A DNA stretch of 64,000 bases from the NCBI RefSeq assembly GCF_001298265.1, contig NZ_LGSZ01000031.1, positions 1-64,000 of the forward strand, written 5' to 3'. The notes below the pieces were generated by a model. The model searched no databases and was not told the DNA's origin. It saw only the letters and a program-made list of their open reading frames with translations. Made by a program: the position numbers and the translations under genes. Positions 54,884 to 63,390 of the stretch are shown in pieces (positions within the stretch are counted from its first letter, which is position 1; each line of letters begins with the position of its first letter). The stretch is from Allobosea vaviloviae (GTDB lineage: Bacteria > Pseudomonadota > Alphaproteobacteria > Rhizobiales > Beijerinckiaceae).

Positions 54884-56026
54884 ATGATGAAGCAAAATCT
54901 GATTGCGGCCGTGCTTGCCGCCAGCATCGCAGCAGCGGGCGCGCCAGGCGCAAGCGCCCAGGAGCTCTACAAGATCGGCGTCTCGGCGGGCCTGACCGGC
55001 TATGCCGCGACCGTCGATCGGGCCTGGCGCGACGGCGTCGAACTGGCTGCGGCGGCGGTGAACGCCAAGGGCGGCGTCATGGGCCGCAAGATCCAGGTCA
55101 TCGTGGAGGATAACCGCTCCGAGCCCCAGGAGGCGGTGACCGTCTATCGGAAGATGCTGAGCTCCGACAAGGTCGATGTCTTCGTCAGCGGCTGCGTCTC
55201 TGCCGGCAACTTCGCCGCCGCCGGCCTGCTGCTGCGCGCCAAGGTGCCGATGATGCTGTGCTCGATCCTGCCGCAGCAGGCAGAGCACCTGCCCTGGGCC
55301 TTCACCACCCTGCCCCCCGCCGGGTTCGAGGTCGACAAGCGGCTGGAATACCTCAAGGAGAAGACGCAAGTTCGCAAGATCGCGGTGCTGCACGACCCGA
55401 CCCCTTACGCCAACCTCCAGAAGGGCGTGGCCGAGCGCAATGCCGCCAAATACGGCCTCGAGGTCGTCTCCGTCGACCAGTACAAGCAGGACGACGCCGA
55501 TCTCAGCGTCCAGATCAGCAAGGCCCGCTCGGCAGGCGCTGGCGCGATTCTCAAGATCGGTCTCGGCGGCACGACGCTGACCGCCGCCAAGAACATCAAG
55601 CAGCTCGGCGCCGACATGCTCCTGCTGACCAGCCTGGAGGACCTCGCCGTGTTCGGGCCGGTCTCCGAGGTGCTGGGCGACAAGTTCTTCTTCGTCGCCT
55701 CGCCGTCGCAGGTCTACGAGGCCCTGCCCGAAGGCGCGCTCAAGGCGGGCATCAAGGCCTTCCTAGATCCCTGGCGCGAGAAGTTCAAGGATCGCGATCC
55801 GAACTGGGCCTCGCGCGGCTGGGACGGCGTCATGCTGACGGTGGCCGCGATCGAGAAGGCGAAGTCCTTCGAGGGCGAGAAGGTCCGCGCGGCCTATGAG
55901 GAGCTGAAAGGCTTCCAGGGTACGACCGGCGTCTACAACTTCCGGCCCGACCTGCATCAGGGCATCACCGAGAATCCCTTCGTGCTGGCCACGATCGCGG
56001 CCGGCAAGGTCAAGGTGGTGCAGTGA
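54884..56026 (+). CDS. ABC transporter substrate-binding protein (LivK-like)
   Basis: A 380-residue periplasmic protein of the branched-chain amino acid type I fold (Leu/Ile/Val-binding family). Signal peptide at residues 1-24 ends in ASAQ; the mature start is IGVSAGLTGYAATVDRAWRDGVELAAA. GGGAGGA precedes the ATG. It begins a Liv-type importer in the hydantoinase operon, so its ligand is probably not a plain amino acid but a ring or linear ureide; inference. Confidence 0.92.
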   Translation: MMKQNLIAAVLAASIAAAGAPGASAQELYKIGVSAGLTGYAATVDRAWRDGVELAAAAVNAKGGVMGRKIQVIVEDNRSEPQEAVTVYRKMLSSDKVDVFVSGCVSAGNFAAAGLLLRAKVPMMLCSILPQQAEHLPWAFTTLPPAGFEVDKRLEYLKEKTQVRKIAVLHDPTPYANLQKGVAERNAAKYGLEVVSVDQYKQDDADLSVQISKARSAGAGAILKIGLGGTTLTAAKNIKQLGADMLLLTSLEDLAVFGPVSEVLGDKFFFVASPSQVYEALPEGALKAGIKAFLDPWREKFKDRDPNWASRGWDGVMLTVAAIEKAKSFEGEKVRAAYEELKGFQGTTGVYNFRPDLHQGITENPFVLATIAAGKVKVVQ

Positions 56027-56769
56027 GCCTCGCGGTCGCGGCGCACACGAACGCGAGCGCTGCTTCGCCGATCCTGGCCGCGACCGGGCTGTCCGCCCGC
56101 TATGGCCATATCCACGCCCTGCACGGCGTGGATATCCGGATCGGTGAAGGCGAGCTCGTCGCCGTGCTCGGCCCCAACGGCGCCGGGAAGTCCACCCTGC
56201 TGCGCGCGATCATGGGGCTCTCTGCCAATAGCGGCGAGGTCCGGTTCCGTGGCGATGTCCTGCCACGCAGCGACGCGGTCGCGGTGGCCTCGCGCGGCAT
56301 CGTGCTGGTGCCGGAAGGGCGCGGCCTGTTCGCCCCGATGAGCGTTTCCGACAATCTCGAACTCGGCGCCTATCGCCTGCGCGACAAGGCCGAGTTCGCC
56401 CGCCGGCGCGACCGGGTGCTGACGCTGTTCCCGCGCCTGAAGGAACGGCTCGGCCAGGCTGCAGGCTCGATGTCGGGTGGCGAGCAGCAGATGCTGGCGC
56501 TCGGCCGCGCGCTGATGGCGGGGCCGAAACTGCTGCTGCTGGACGAGCCTTCGCTCGGCCTCGCGCCGCGCGTCACCGGGGAGATCCTGGAGACGCTCGG
56601 CCTCCTGAACCGCGAAGGCCTGGCGATCGTGCTGGTCGAGCAGAAGGCGCCGCTGGCGCTGGAACTCGCAGCCCGCGTCTACCTGCTTTCGCTCGGGCGC
56701 ATCGTCGCCGAACTGGATCCGCGTGACATCACATCCCATGACGATCTCGCCCGCCATTACTTCGCCTGA
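56023..56769 (+). CDS. livF: ABC transporter ATP-binding protein LivF-like
   Basis: A 248-residue ATPase with GPNGAGKST, SGGEQQMLALGRALM and LLLLDEPSLGLAP, the LivF pattern. GTG start overlaps the stop of the binding-protein gene (GTGA), so it is coupled. The C-terminus overlaps the next permease start by about 30 bases. It functions with LivG. Confidence 0.93.
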   Translation: MSLAVAAHTNASAASPILAATGLSARYGHIHALHGVDIRIGEGELVAVLGPNGAGKSTLLRAIMGLSANSGEVRFRGDVLPRSDAVAVASRGIVLVPEGRGLFAPMSVSDNLELGAYRLRDKAEFARRRDRVLTLFPRLKERLGQAAGSMSGGEQQMLALGRALMAGPKLLLLDEPSLGLAPRVTGEILETLGLLNREGLAIVLVEQKAPLALELAARVYLLSLGRIVAELDPRDITSHDDLARHYFA

Positions 56770-57703
56770 ACGGCGCCCGCCGAGGCTCGTCGGCCTGCTG
56801 CCCTGGCTCTTCGCCGTGGCCGTGGTCGGCTACGCCATGGTCGTCGGCGGCTATGCGGCCACCGTGGTCTCCTTCGCGCTGATCTACGCGGTCTTCGTGA
56901 CCGGGCTGAACCTGTTCATGGGCTTCGCCGCGCAGGTGTCCTTCGGCCAGAACGCCTTCGCCGCGATCGGCGGCTACGGCTCGGCCGTGCTGACGGCGAC
57001 CTATGGCTGGAGCCCCCTACCCGCGATGGTCCTCGGCATCGCCGCCGCCTTGCTGGCAGCCGCCATCGTCGGCTTTCCGGCGCTGCGGCTGAAGGGCCAC
57101 TATCTCGCCATGGGCACGCTCGCCATCGGCCTGATCACCTACGAGATCACCGTCGAATGGCAGTCGGTGACACAGGGCTATCTCGGCATCTCCGGCATCC
57201 CGCCCTTCGGCATCGGCCCCTATGAGGTCACATCCGACCGCGGCCAGCTCATCATGCTCGCGCTCGTCGTGGCCGCCTGCGCCTTCGCCGCCGCGCGCAT
57301 CCGCCGCTCGCGCTTCGGCCGCGCGCTCTCGGCTGTCGCCGGCAGCGAGGAGGCGGCGACCGCGCTCGGCATCGACGTATCCCGCTACAAGCTCATGGCC
57401 TTCCTGCTCTCGGCCGGCTTCGCGGCGCTGGCGGGCTCGCTGTTCGTCCATGTCGTCGGCTATGTCAGCCCGGAGGTGTTCGGCCTGCACATGGTGATCG
57501 TCACCTTCACCATGCTCTATGTCGGCGGCATCGGCACGGTCGCCGGGCCGCTGGTCGGAGCGCTGATCGTCAGCCTGCTGCCCGAGACCTTCCGCGCCTT
57601 CAAGGACTATCAGGACCTCGCCTATGGCGCGGCGCTGATCCTGCTCCTGATCTACGCGCCGCGCGGCCTCGCCAGCCTGTTTTCGCCGCGAGGCCGCTCA
57701 TGA
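56738..57703 (+). CDS. livM: Branched-chain-type ABC permease LivM-like
   Basis: A 321-residue permease with eight or nine membrane segments. NLFMGFAAQVSFGQNAFAAIGGYGSA is the LivM motif. Starts at ATG 56738, within the livF end; a GTG at 56723 is an alternative. Its stop overlaps livG by four bases. It imports together with LivH. Confidence 0.92.
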   Translation: MTISPAITSPERRPPRLVGLLPWLFAVAVVGYAMVVGGYAATVVSFALIYAVFVTGLNLFMGFAAQVSFGQNAFAAIGGYGSAVLTATYGWSPLPAMVLGIAAALLAAAIVGFPALRLKGHYLAMGTLAIGLITYEITVEWQSVTQGYLGISGIPPFGIGPYEVTSDRGQLIMLALVVAACAFAAARIRRSRFGRALSAVAGSEEAATALGIDVSRYKLMAFLLSAGFAALAGSLFVHVVGYVSPEVFGLHMVIVTFTMLYVGGIGTVAGPLVGALIVSLLPETFRAFKDYQDLAYGAALILLLIYAPRGLASLFSPRGRS

Positions 57704-58503
57704 GCCGGCTCACACTGGAGGGCGTGACGCGCCGCTTCGGCGGGCTCGTCGCGGTCGACGACGTCTCCTTCGAGGTTCCCACCGAGGGCGTCACCGCCGT
57801 GATCGGCCCCAACGGCGCCGGCAAGACGACGCTGTTCAACCTGATCTCGGGCGCACTGCCGCCGAGCGCGGGACGGATCGTCTTCGAAGGCCAGGACATC
57901 ACCGGCCGCCCACCCGCAAAAATTGCCGCAGCCGGGCTGGTCAGGACCTTCCAGCTTGTCAAGCTGTTCGAGGATCTGAGCGTGCTCGACAACGTCAAGG
58001 TCGGCTGCCACCTGCAGGGCAAGGCCGGGCTCTTCGCAGCCTTGCTGCGGCCGGCCTCCGCCCGCCGCGAGGAGGCCACCGTCGAGGCGCGCGCCCGCGA
58101 CATGCTCGCCTTCGCCGGCCTGTCGGCCTTCGCCGACGAACCCGCCTCCGGCTTGCCCTATGGCCGCCAGCGCATGCTGGAGCTCGCCCGCGCGATGGCG
58201 GCCGGGCCGAAGCTCATCCTGCTCGACGAGCCGGCAGCTGGCCTCAACACCGAGGAATCGGCGGCACTCGCGCGCATCATCCGGCGCATTGCCGACGAGG
58301 GCACCAGCGTGCTCCTGATCGAACACGACATGACCCTGGTGATGAACACCGCCGACCGCGTCGTCGTGGTCGATTTCGGCCGCAAGATCGCGCAAGGCAC
58401 GCCGGCGCAGGTGCGCGCGAACCCCGCCGTGATCGCGGCCTATCTCGGCACGGGCAAGCCTGCCGCGAACGATGCCGCCACGCAGGAGGCGGCCCATGGC
58501 TGA
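57700..58503 (+). CDS. livG: ABC transporter ATP-binding protein LivG-like
   Basis: A 267-residue ATPase with GPNGAGKTT, LVRTFQLVKLFEDLSVLDN (Q-loop region), GLPYGRQRMLELARAMA as a variant signature and LILLDEPAAGLN. Starts with ATG sharing four bases with livM and overlaps livH by eight. The usual LSGG signature reads LPYGRQR, a form known in LivG. Confidence 0.93.
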   Translation: MSRLTLEGVTRRFGGLVAVDDVSFEVPTEGVTAVIGPNGAGKTTLFNLISGALPPSAGRIVFEGQDITGRPPAKIAAAGLVRTFQLVKLFEDLSVLDNVKVGCHLQGKAGLFAALLRPASARREEATVEARARDMLAFAGLSAFADEPASGLPYGRQRMLELARAMAAGPKLILLDEPAAGLNTEESAALARIIRRIADEGTSVLLIEHDMTLVMNTADRVVVVDFGRKIAQGTPAQVRANPAVIAAYLGTGKPAANDAATQEAAHG

Positions 58504-59374
58504 CTGGAGCTACATTCCCCAGGTTCTCGTCAGCGGGCTCGGCATCGGCTGCGTCTACGGGCTGATCGGCATCGGCTTTTGCGTCATCTACAACGCCAGC
58601 GGCATCGTGAACTTCGCTCAAGGAGCGTTCGTGATGCTCGGCGGCATGATCACCCAGGTGCTATTTTCGCGCAGCGGCGTGCCGCTGCCGGTCGCGGCCC
58701 TGATCGCGATCGCGGCGGTCGCCGTGCTCGGCGTGGCGATCGAGCGCGTCGTCGTGCGGCCCTTGTGGAACCGCAAGGCGACGATGTTCGTGATGATCCT
58801 GGCGACGCTCGCCGCCCAGATCGTGATCGAACGGCTGACCCTGATCGCGGTCGGCGACCAGCCCAAGACGCTGCCCGTCTTCACCGACCGGCCGCCCCTG
58901 ATGATCGGCTCCGTCGCGATCGGCTACCAGCTGATCTGGATCGTCGGCGGATCACTCGCGATCGTCGGTTTGCTCGCGGCCTTCTTCAGCCTGACCAAGA
59001 CCGGCAAGGCGATGCGCGCCTGCTCGATCAACCGCGAGGCCGCCGCGCTGCAGGGCATACCCGTCTCGCGCATGCTGGCGCTCGCCTTCGCATTGAGCGC
59101 GGCGCTGGGCGCGATCGCCGGCATCCTGATCACGCCGACGCAGTACACCGCCTTCAATGTCGGCGTGCCCTTCGCGATCAGCGGATTCATCGCGGCGATC
59201 GTCGGCGGCTTCGGCCGGCCCTTCGGCGCCTTCCTCGGCGGGCTGCTGCTCGGCCTGCTCCAGGCGCTGGCCATCGTCGGCTTCGGCGCCGGGCTGAAGA
59301 ACGTCGCGGCGCTCTCGGTGCTGCTGCTGTTCCTGTTCATCCGGCCGTCCGGCATTCTCGGCGCGGCCAAATAA
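58496..59374 (+). CDS. livH: Branched-chain-type ABC permease LivH-like
   Basis: A 292-residue permease with about eight membrane segments and the family motif FVMLGGMI after NASGIVNFAQGA. It starts at ATG 58496 inside livG. Completes the five-gene Liv-type importer. About 20 bases later begins the cupin gene. Confidence 0.92.
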   Translation: MADWSYIPQVLVSGLGIGCVYGLIGIGFCVIYNASGIVNFAQGAFVMLGGMITQVLFSRSGVPLPVAALIAIAAVAVLGVAIERVVVRPLWNRKATMFVMILATLAAQIVIERLTLIAVGDQPKTLPVFTDRPPLMIGSVAIGYQLIWIVGGSLAIVGLLAAFFSLTKTGKAMRACSINREAAALQGIPVSRMLALAFALSAALGAIAGILITPTQYTAFNVGVPFAISGFIAAIVGGFGRPFGAFLGGLLLGLLQALAIVGFGAGLKNVAALSVLLLFLFIRPSGILGAAK

Positions 59375-59397
59375 TCCATCATCACGGGAGATCCGCC

Positions 59398-59730
59398 ATG
59401 GACATTCACAAGATCGACTGGAGCCAAATTCCGTGGACGCCGGTGCGTCCGGGCGTCGACCGCAAGGGCTTTTCAGGCAACGCAGCCACGGTGGCGTTGC
59501 ACCGGCTGATGCCCGGCCATGAGCCCAAGCCCCACAGCCACCCGCATGAGCAGATCGCCTACATCATCAGCGGCACCATCCGCTTCTTCATCGGCGGGCA
59601 GGAGCATCTGGTCGGCCCCGGCGGGCTCGTGCTGATCCCGTCGGGCGTCGAGCATTGGGGCGAGGTCGTCGGTGACGAGCCGGTGATCAATCTCGACGTG
59701 TTCACGCCGCGCCGGCCTGAATATTCCTGA
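59398..59730 (+). CDS. Cupin domain protein
   Basis: A 110-residue single cupin. Metal-binding His46, His48 and Glu51 in HSHPHEQIAYIISGTI, and His86 in IPSGVEHWGEV, fit the conserved two-motif cupin. GGGAG lies before the ATG. In an operon with hydantoinase and an importer, so it may be a small enzyme or sensor for a related metabolite; unknown. Confidence 0.88.
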   Translation: MDIHKIDWSQIPWTPVRPGVDRKGFSGNAATVALHRLMPGHEPKPHSHPHEQIAYIISGTIRFFIGGQEHLVGPGGLVLIPSGVEHWGEVVGDEPVINLDVFTPRRPEYS

Positions 59731-59946
59731 TCGGCGTCCCGAGGTTGCCCAGCCGGAGCTGTTCGGCATGGCCTTCCGGTCCAGCGCGCCCGCTCGACGC
59801 TATAAACAGCGCAAATAGACGACCCGAACAAATGATAGCGTCGCTGCGGCCGTCGCTCTCTCGCCGGGCCGCTGGTTTGCTATCGTCGGCGCGATCGGAG
59901 AGCCGGTGCATGAAGCGCCGGTCAGCGCCGGATGCGAGACAAAGCC

Positions 59947-60822
59947 ATGACGACCGTCTTTCCGCTGCGGACCGCCAATCTCGCTGATCCAGCGCCGGAG
60001 TATCCTTGGCCTGCCGGCAAGAGCTGCGCGCTCTTCCCCGCCTTCGACGTCGATGGCGAAACCGCCTGGCTCCAGCACGACGCCGCCAATACGGACCGGC
60101 TGGTGACGCTCTCCTTCGGCGGCTACGAGGAACGCGTCGGCGTGCCAAAGATCCTCGAGCATCTCCGCAGCGTCGAGATCAAGGCGACGTTCTTCATCCC
60201 CGGCTGGATCGTCGACGTGCATCCGGCGATGTGCGAGGCCATCGTTCGGGACGGCCATGAGATCGGCCATCACGGCTATCTCCACAATCGCCCCGACCCT
60301 GCCAATTTCGCCGCCGACCAGGAGGAGTTCGAGAAGGGCATGGCGTCGCTGAAGCGCGTGCTCGGCGTCGTCCCGGTCGGCTACCGCGCGGCCGGCGGCG
60401 AGAATTACGACGAACTGCTGGCCCATATCCGCGAGCGCGGCATCCTCTATTCCTCATCCTTCCGCGACGACATCAGGCCCTATCGCCACCGGCAGCGCGA
60501 CGGCTCGGCGGGCGTGATCGAACTGCCGATCAACGCCTCCTTCGACGACTGGCTCTACGGGCTGTCGCAGCGCTTCAGCCCGCGCCCGATGTTCCCGAGC
60601 GAGCATGTGCTGTCGATCTGGAACGGCGAGCTCGACCAGACCCGCGAATGGGGCGGGCTGGTCTCGATGGTGATGCATCCGCAGGTCTCGGGCCGGCCGA
60701 TGCGCTTCGGCATCATGCGTGACTTCCTTGCCCGCGCCCGCGGCTTCGGCGACGTCTGGATCGCGACCGGCCGCGAGATCGCCGCGCATTTCGTGGCGCA
60801 GGAGACGGTCGCCCGCCTCTGA
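59947..60822 (+). CDS. Polysaccharide deacetylase-fold hydrolase, PgdA/cyclic-imidase-like
   Basis: A 291-residue NodB-fold protein. Metal-site residues Asp34 and Asp36 in AFDVDGE, and His109 and His113 in HHGYLH match the HpPgdA layout; SMVMHPQVSGRPMRFGIM near the end is also typical. This subgroup includes cyclic imide hydrolases as well as peptidoglycan deacetylases. No signal peptide, so a cytosolic imidase-like role is more likely than a wall deacetylase. It starts about 215 bases after the cupin gene and precedes a deaminase by 37 bases. Confidence 0.86.
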   Translation: MTTVFPLRTANLADPAPEYPWPAGKSCALFPAFDVDGETAWLQHDAANTDRLVTLSFGGYEERVGVPKILEHLRSVEIKATFFIPGWIVDVHPAMCEAIVRDGHEIGHHGYLHNRPDPANFAADQEEFEKGMASLKRVLGVVPVGYRAAGGENYDELLAHIRERGILYSSSFRDDIRPYRHRQRDGSAGVIELPINASFDDWLYGLSQRFSPRPMFPSEHVLSIWNGELDQTREWGGLVSMVMHPQVSGRPMRFGIMRDFLARARGFGDVWIATGREIAAHFVAQETVARL

Positions 60823-60859
60823 GACCGCGCCTCCTCGCGCAGACTGGATTGAACGCCTC

Positions 60860-62254
60860 ATGAACCTGCTGATTTCCGACGCAAAAATCGTCACCTGCGA
60901 CGACGAGCGGCGCATCCTCGACGGCGCCTCCATCGCCATCACCGGCAACCGGATCGCGGCGATTGGTGACGCGGCGACGCTGGAGCGGGACTTCCCGACG
61001 CATGAACGGCTCGACGGCCGCGGCCTTGCCGTCCTGCCCGGCTTCGTCAACGCCCACACGCATACCGTGCTGACGGCGCTGCGCGGCACGGTCGAGGACT
61101 GGGACGGCGAGATCATCTACCGCTACATGTCGCCGATCTCCTACACGATGAGCGACCATGAGCGGGCGGTGATGGCCGCGCTCGGCTGCCTGGAGGCGAT
61201 CCGCAGCGGCACGACGACGCTGGTCGACCCCTTCCGCCACGTCCCCTCCTATGCCGGCGCGATGGCTGACACCGGCATGAGGCTCTGGCTCTCCGAGAGC
61301 TGCGCCGACATCGACACGCGCAAGATCCGCTTCGGCGAATACGGGATCGACGAGGCCTTCGGGCGGCAGTTCCTCGACCGGACGCAGGACCTGATCGAAA
61401 CCTGGCACGGCGCCCGCAACGGCCGCGTCAACTGCCAGGTGGCGGCCCATGCGCCCGACAATTGCTCGCCATCGATGCTCGGCAAGATCATGGAGCTGGC
61501 GCAGCGCCATGGCCTGACAAGGACTTGTCACCTTGCCCAGAGCACCGGCGAGATCGCCGCCGTGAAGGCCGCGCACGGGCTGACGCCGGCGGGCTATCTC
61601 GACCGCGAAGGCTTCCTCGGGCCCGATCTCACCTGCGCGCACTGGACCTTCTGCACGCGCGAGGACATTGCGCTGCTGGCCGAGCGCGGCGTCAGCATGG
61701 CGCACAACCCGGCGCCCTCCTCGCGCAAGGGGCCGCATCGCGTCCTGATCGGACCGATCCGCGACGCCGGCGTCAACATCGCGCTCGGCACCGACAACAT
61801 GACCGAGGACATGTTCCAGGCGATGAAGATCGGCATGATCGTGCATCGCGCCGGTTTCGGCCGCGAACAGGAGGGTGGACTCGATCCGCAGCCGCAGGCC
61901 GTGCTCGACATGGCCACCCGCAACGGCGCCCGCACGCTCGGCTCCCTCAGTGAGATCGGCTCCGTCGAGATCGGCAAGAAGGCCGACCTCACCCTGCTCG
62001 ATCTCAACCAGCCGGCGATGCGCCCGATCATCCGGCTGACCTCCAACATCGTGAACTACGCCCATCCCGGGCTGGTCCATTCGGTCATGGTCGACGGCGA
62101 ATTCGTGATGCGCGACCGCAAGGTGCTGAGCATCGACGAGCCGGCGCTGCTGGCCGAGGCGCAGGCGGTGACCGAAGCGGTCTGGCGGCGCATGGTCGAG
62201 GCCAACGGCGACATCGCGCCGCCCAAGGGTGAGATCCCCTTCCTCGACGCCTGA
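60860..62254 (+). CDS. Amidohydrolase family deaminase (TrzA/ATZ-like)
   Basis: A 464-residue amidohydrolase. His66 and His68 in VNAHTHTVL, His in CHLAQS, CAHWTF, and Asp in LGTDNMTEDMF fit the deaminase branch (s-triazine, cytosine, SAH deaminase relatives). It may deaminate a ring such as an aminoimidazolidinone or triazine. Downstream of the PgdA-like gene and upstream of the LysR gene on the same strand. Substrate unknown. Confidence 0.88.
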   Translation: MNLLISDAKIVTCDDERRILDGASIAITGNRIAAIGDAATLERDFPTHERLDGRGLAVLPGFVNAHTHTVLTALRGTVEDWDGEIIYRYMSPISYTMSDHERAVMAALGCLEAIRSGTTTLVDPFRHVPSYAGAMADTGMRLWLSESCADIDTRKIRFGEYGIDEAFGRQFLDRTQDLIETWHGARNGRVNCQVAAHAPDNCSPSMLGKIMELAQRHGLTRTCHLAQSTGEIAAVKAAHGLTPAGYLDREGFLGPDLTCAHWTFCTREDIALLAERGVSMAHNPAPSSRKGPHRVLIGPIRDAGVNIALGTDNMTEDMFQAMKIGMIVHRAGFGREQEGGLDPQPQAVLDMATRNGARTLGSLSEIGSVEIGKKADLTLLDLNQPAMRPIIRLTSNIVNYAHPGLVHSVMVDGEFVMRDRKVLSIDEPALLAEAQAVTEAVWRRMVEANGDIAPPKGEIPFLDA

Positions 62255-62316
62255 GCGACGACGCCTGAGCGGCCGGCTTGCGAGGCACGACCAAGTGGCA
62301 CATGATTTGCTGGCGA

Positions 62317-62339
62317 AATAGGATCGACCGAACCCTATT
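62317..62339. promoter_or_regulatory. Inverted repeat upstream of LysR gene
   Basis: AATAGG (62317-62322) and CCTATT (62334-62339) are exact reverse complements separated by 11 bases, 12 bases before the LysR ATG. The spacing fits LysR-type binding sites, so an autoregulatory site is plausible. Confidence 0.45.
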
Positions 62340-62351
62340 CAGAGCCAGAAT

Positions 62352-63245
62352 ATGAACCTGCGTCAGATCGAACTGCTGAGAGCGGTCGTCCGTTGCGAGA
62401 CGACAGTGCGGGCGGCACATGAACTCGGCCTGTCGCAGCCGGCCGTCAGCAATGCGATCAAGCATCTGGAGAGCCAGATCGGCTTTCCCCTGTTCGAGCG
62501 GATCAACAACCGTCTGTTCCCGACGGCCGAGGCCCGGGAACTCTGCCTCGACTCCGATCCGATCTTCAACATGCACGCCGCCTTCGAGGCGAAGGTGCAG
62601 GATCTGAAGGAGAATCGCACCGGGCATGTCCGGATCATCGCGACGCCGCCGCTCGGCTACAGCGTGATCCCGATCGCGCTGCGCAATTTCCTCGCCAAGC
62701 GACCGAACACGCGGGTCTCCTTCGACATCCGCCGCTTCGAGAACGTCATCGAGAGCGTCGACAACGGTCTGGCCGAACTCGGCTTCGTGCTGGGGCTGAA
62801 CGATTATCGCGGGCTCGAGGGCGAATCCTTCTTCTCCGAACGCATGGTCTGCGTGATGCGGCCCGACCATCCGCTGGCGGCGAAGGAGACGATCACGCCC
62901 GACGACCTGCGATCGACCGCCTTCATCGCGCTGGAGCGCGGCACGAAGATGGGCACCATCGTGCGGCAGGCCTTCGCCGAGGTCGGAGTTCCGTTCCGCT
63001 CGTCCGTCGAGGTGCGCTACTGCAACACCGCCTGCATCCTCGCCGAGAGCGGGGTCGGCGTCGCCGTGGTCGATCCGCTGTCGCCGCTCTCGGCGAAGAA
63101 TCTGGCCGTCAGGCGCTTCGAGCCAGCCTCGCCGGTCTCGGCATCCGTCGTCCGCTCGCGCAAGCGGCCGCTGTCGCGCGCGGCGGAGGCCTTCCTGCGC
63201 GAGGTGCGGATCGTGGCCGGAGAGACCGTGTCGCGCCTCTCCTGA
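62352..63245 (+). CDS. LysR family transcriptional regulator
   Basis: A 297-residue regulator. Residues 1-60 are the helix-turn-helix (LRQIELLRAVVRCETTVRAAHELGLSQPAVSNAIKHLES), then the effector domain. It is followed on the same strand by a ureohydrolase, so it may regulate that gene or the preceding deaminase. Effector unknown. Confidence 0.93.
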   Translation: MNLRQIELLRAVVRCETTVRAAHELGLSQPAVSNAIKHLESQIGFPLFERINNRLFPTAEARELCLDSDPIFNMHAAFEAKVQDLKENRTGHVRIIATPPLGYSVIPIALRNFLAKRPNTRVSFDIRRFENVIESVDNGLAELGFVLGLNDYRGLEGESFFSERMVCVMRPDHPLAAKETITPDDLRSTAFIALERGTKMGTIVRQAFAEVGVPFRSSVEVRYCNTACILAESGVGVAVVDPLSPLSAKNLAVRRFEPASPVSASVVRSRKRPLSRAAEAFLREVRIVAGETVSRLS

Positions 63246-63390
63246 AGGACCGGGTATTCGCGCGGCGAATGCCACCCCCGGATTCTTGATAAGGCGGTCC
63301 GTTGCCTGCACGAAGCGGTTGAACCAGTGTCGCCCTCGGCGAAAGCGGCCGCCTCCGGCTGGCAGGCCGCGCCAGGGCCGAGGACCGCCG

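Noticed and set aside
59947..60822. Peptidoglycan or chitin-type polysaccharide deacetylase as the function
   Set aside because: No export signal, and the gene sits among heterocycle catabolic genes; the PgdA-like subgroup includes imidases.
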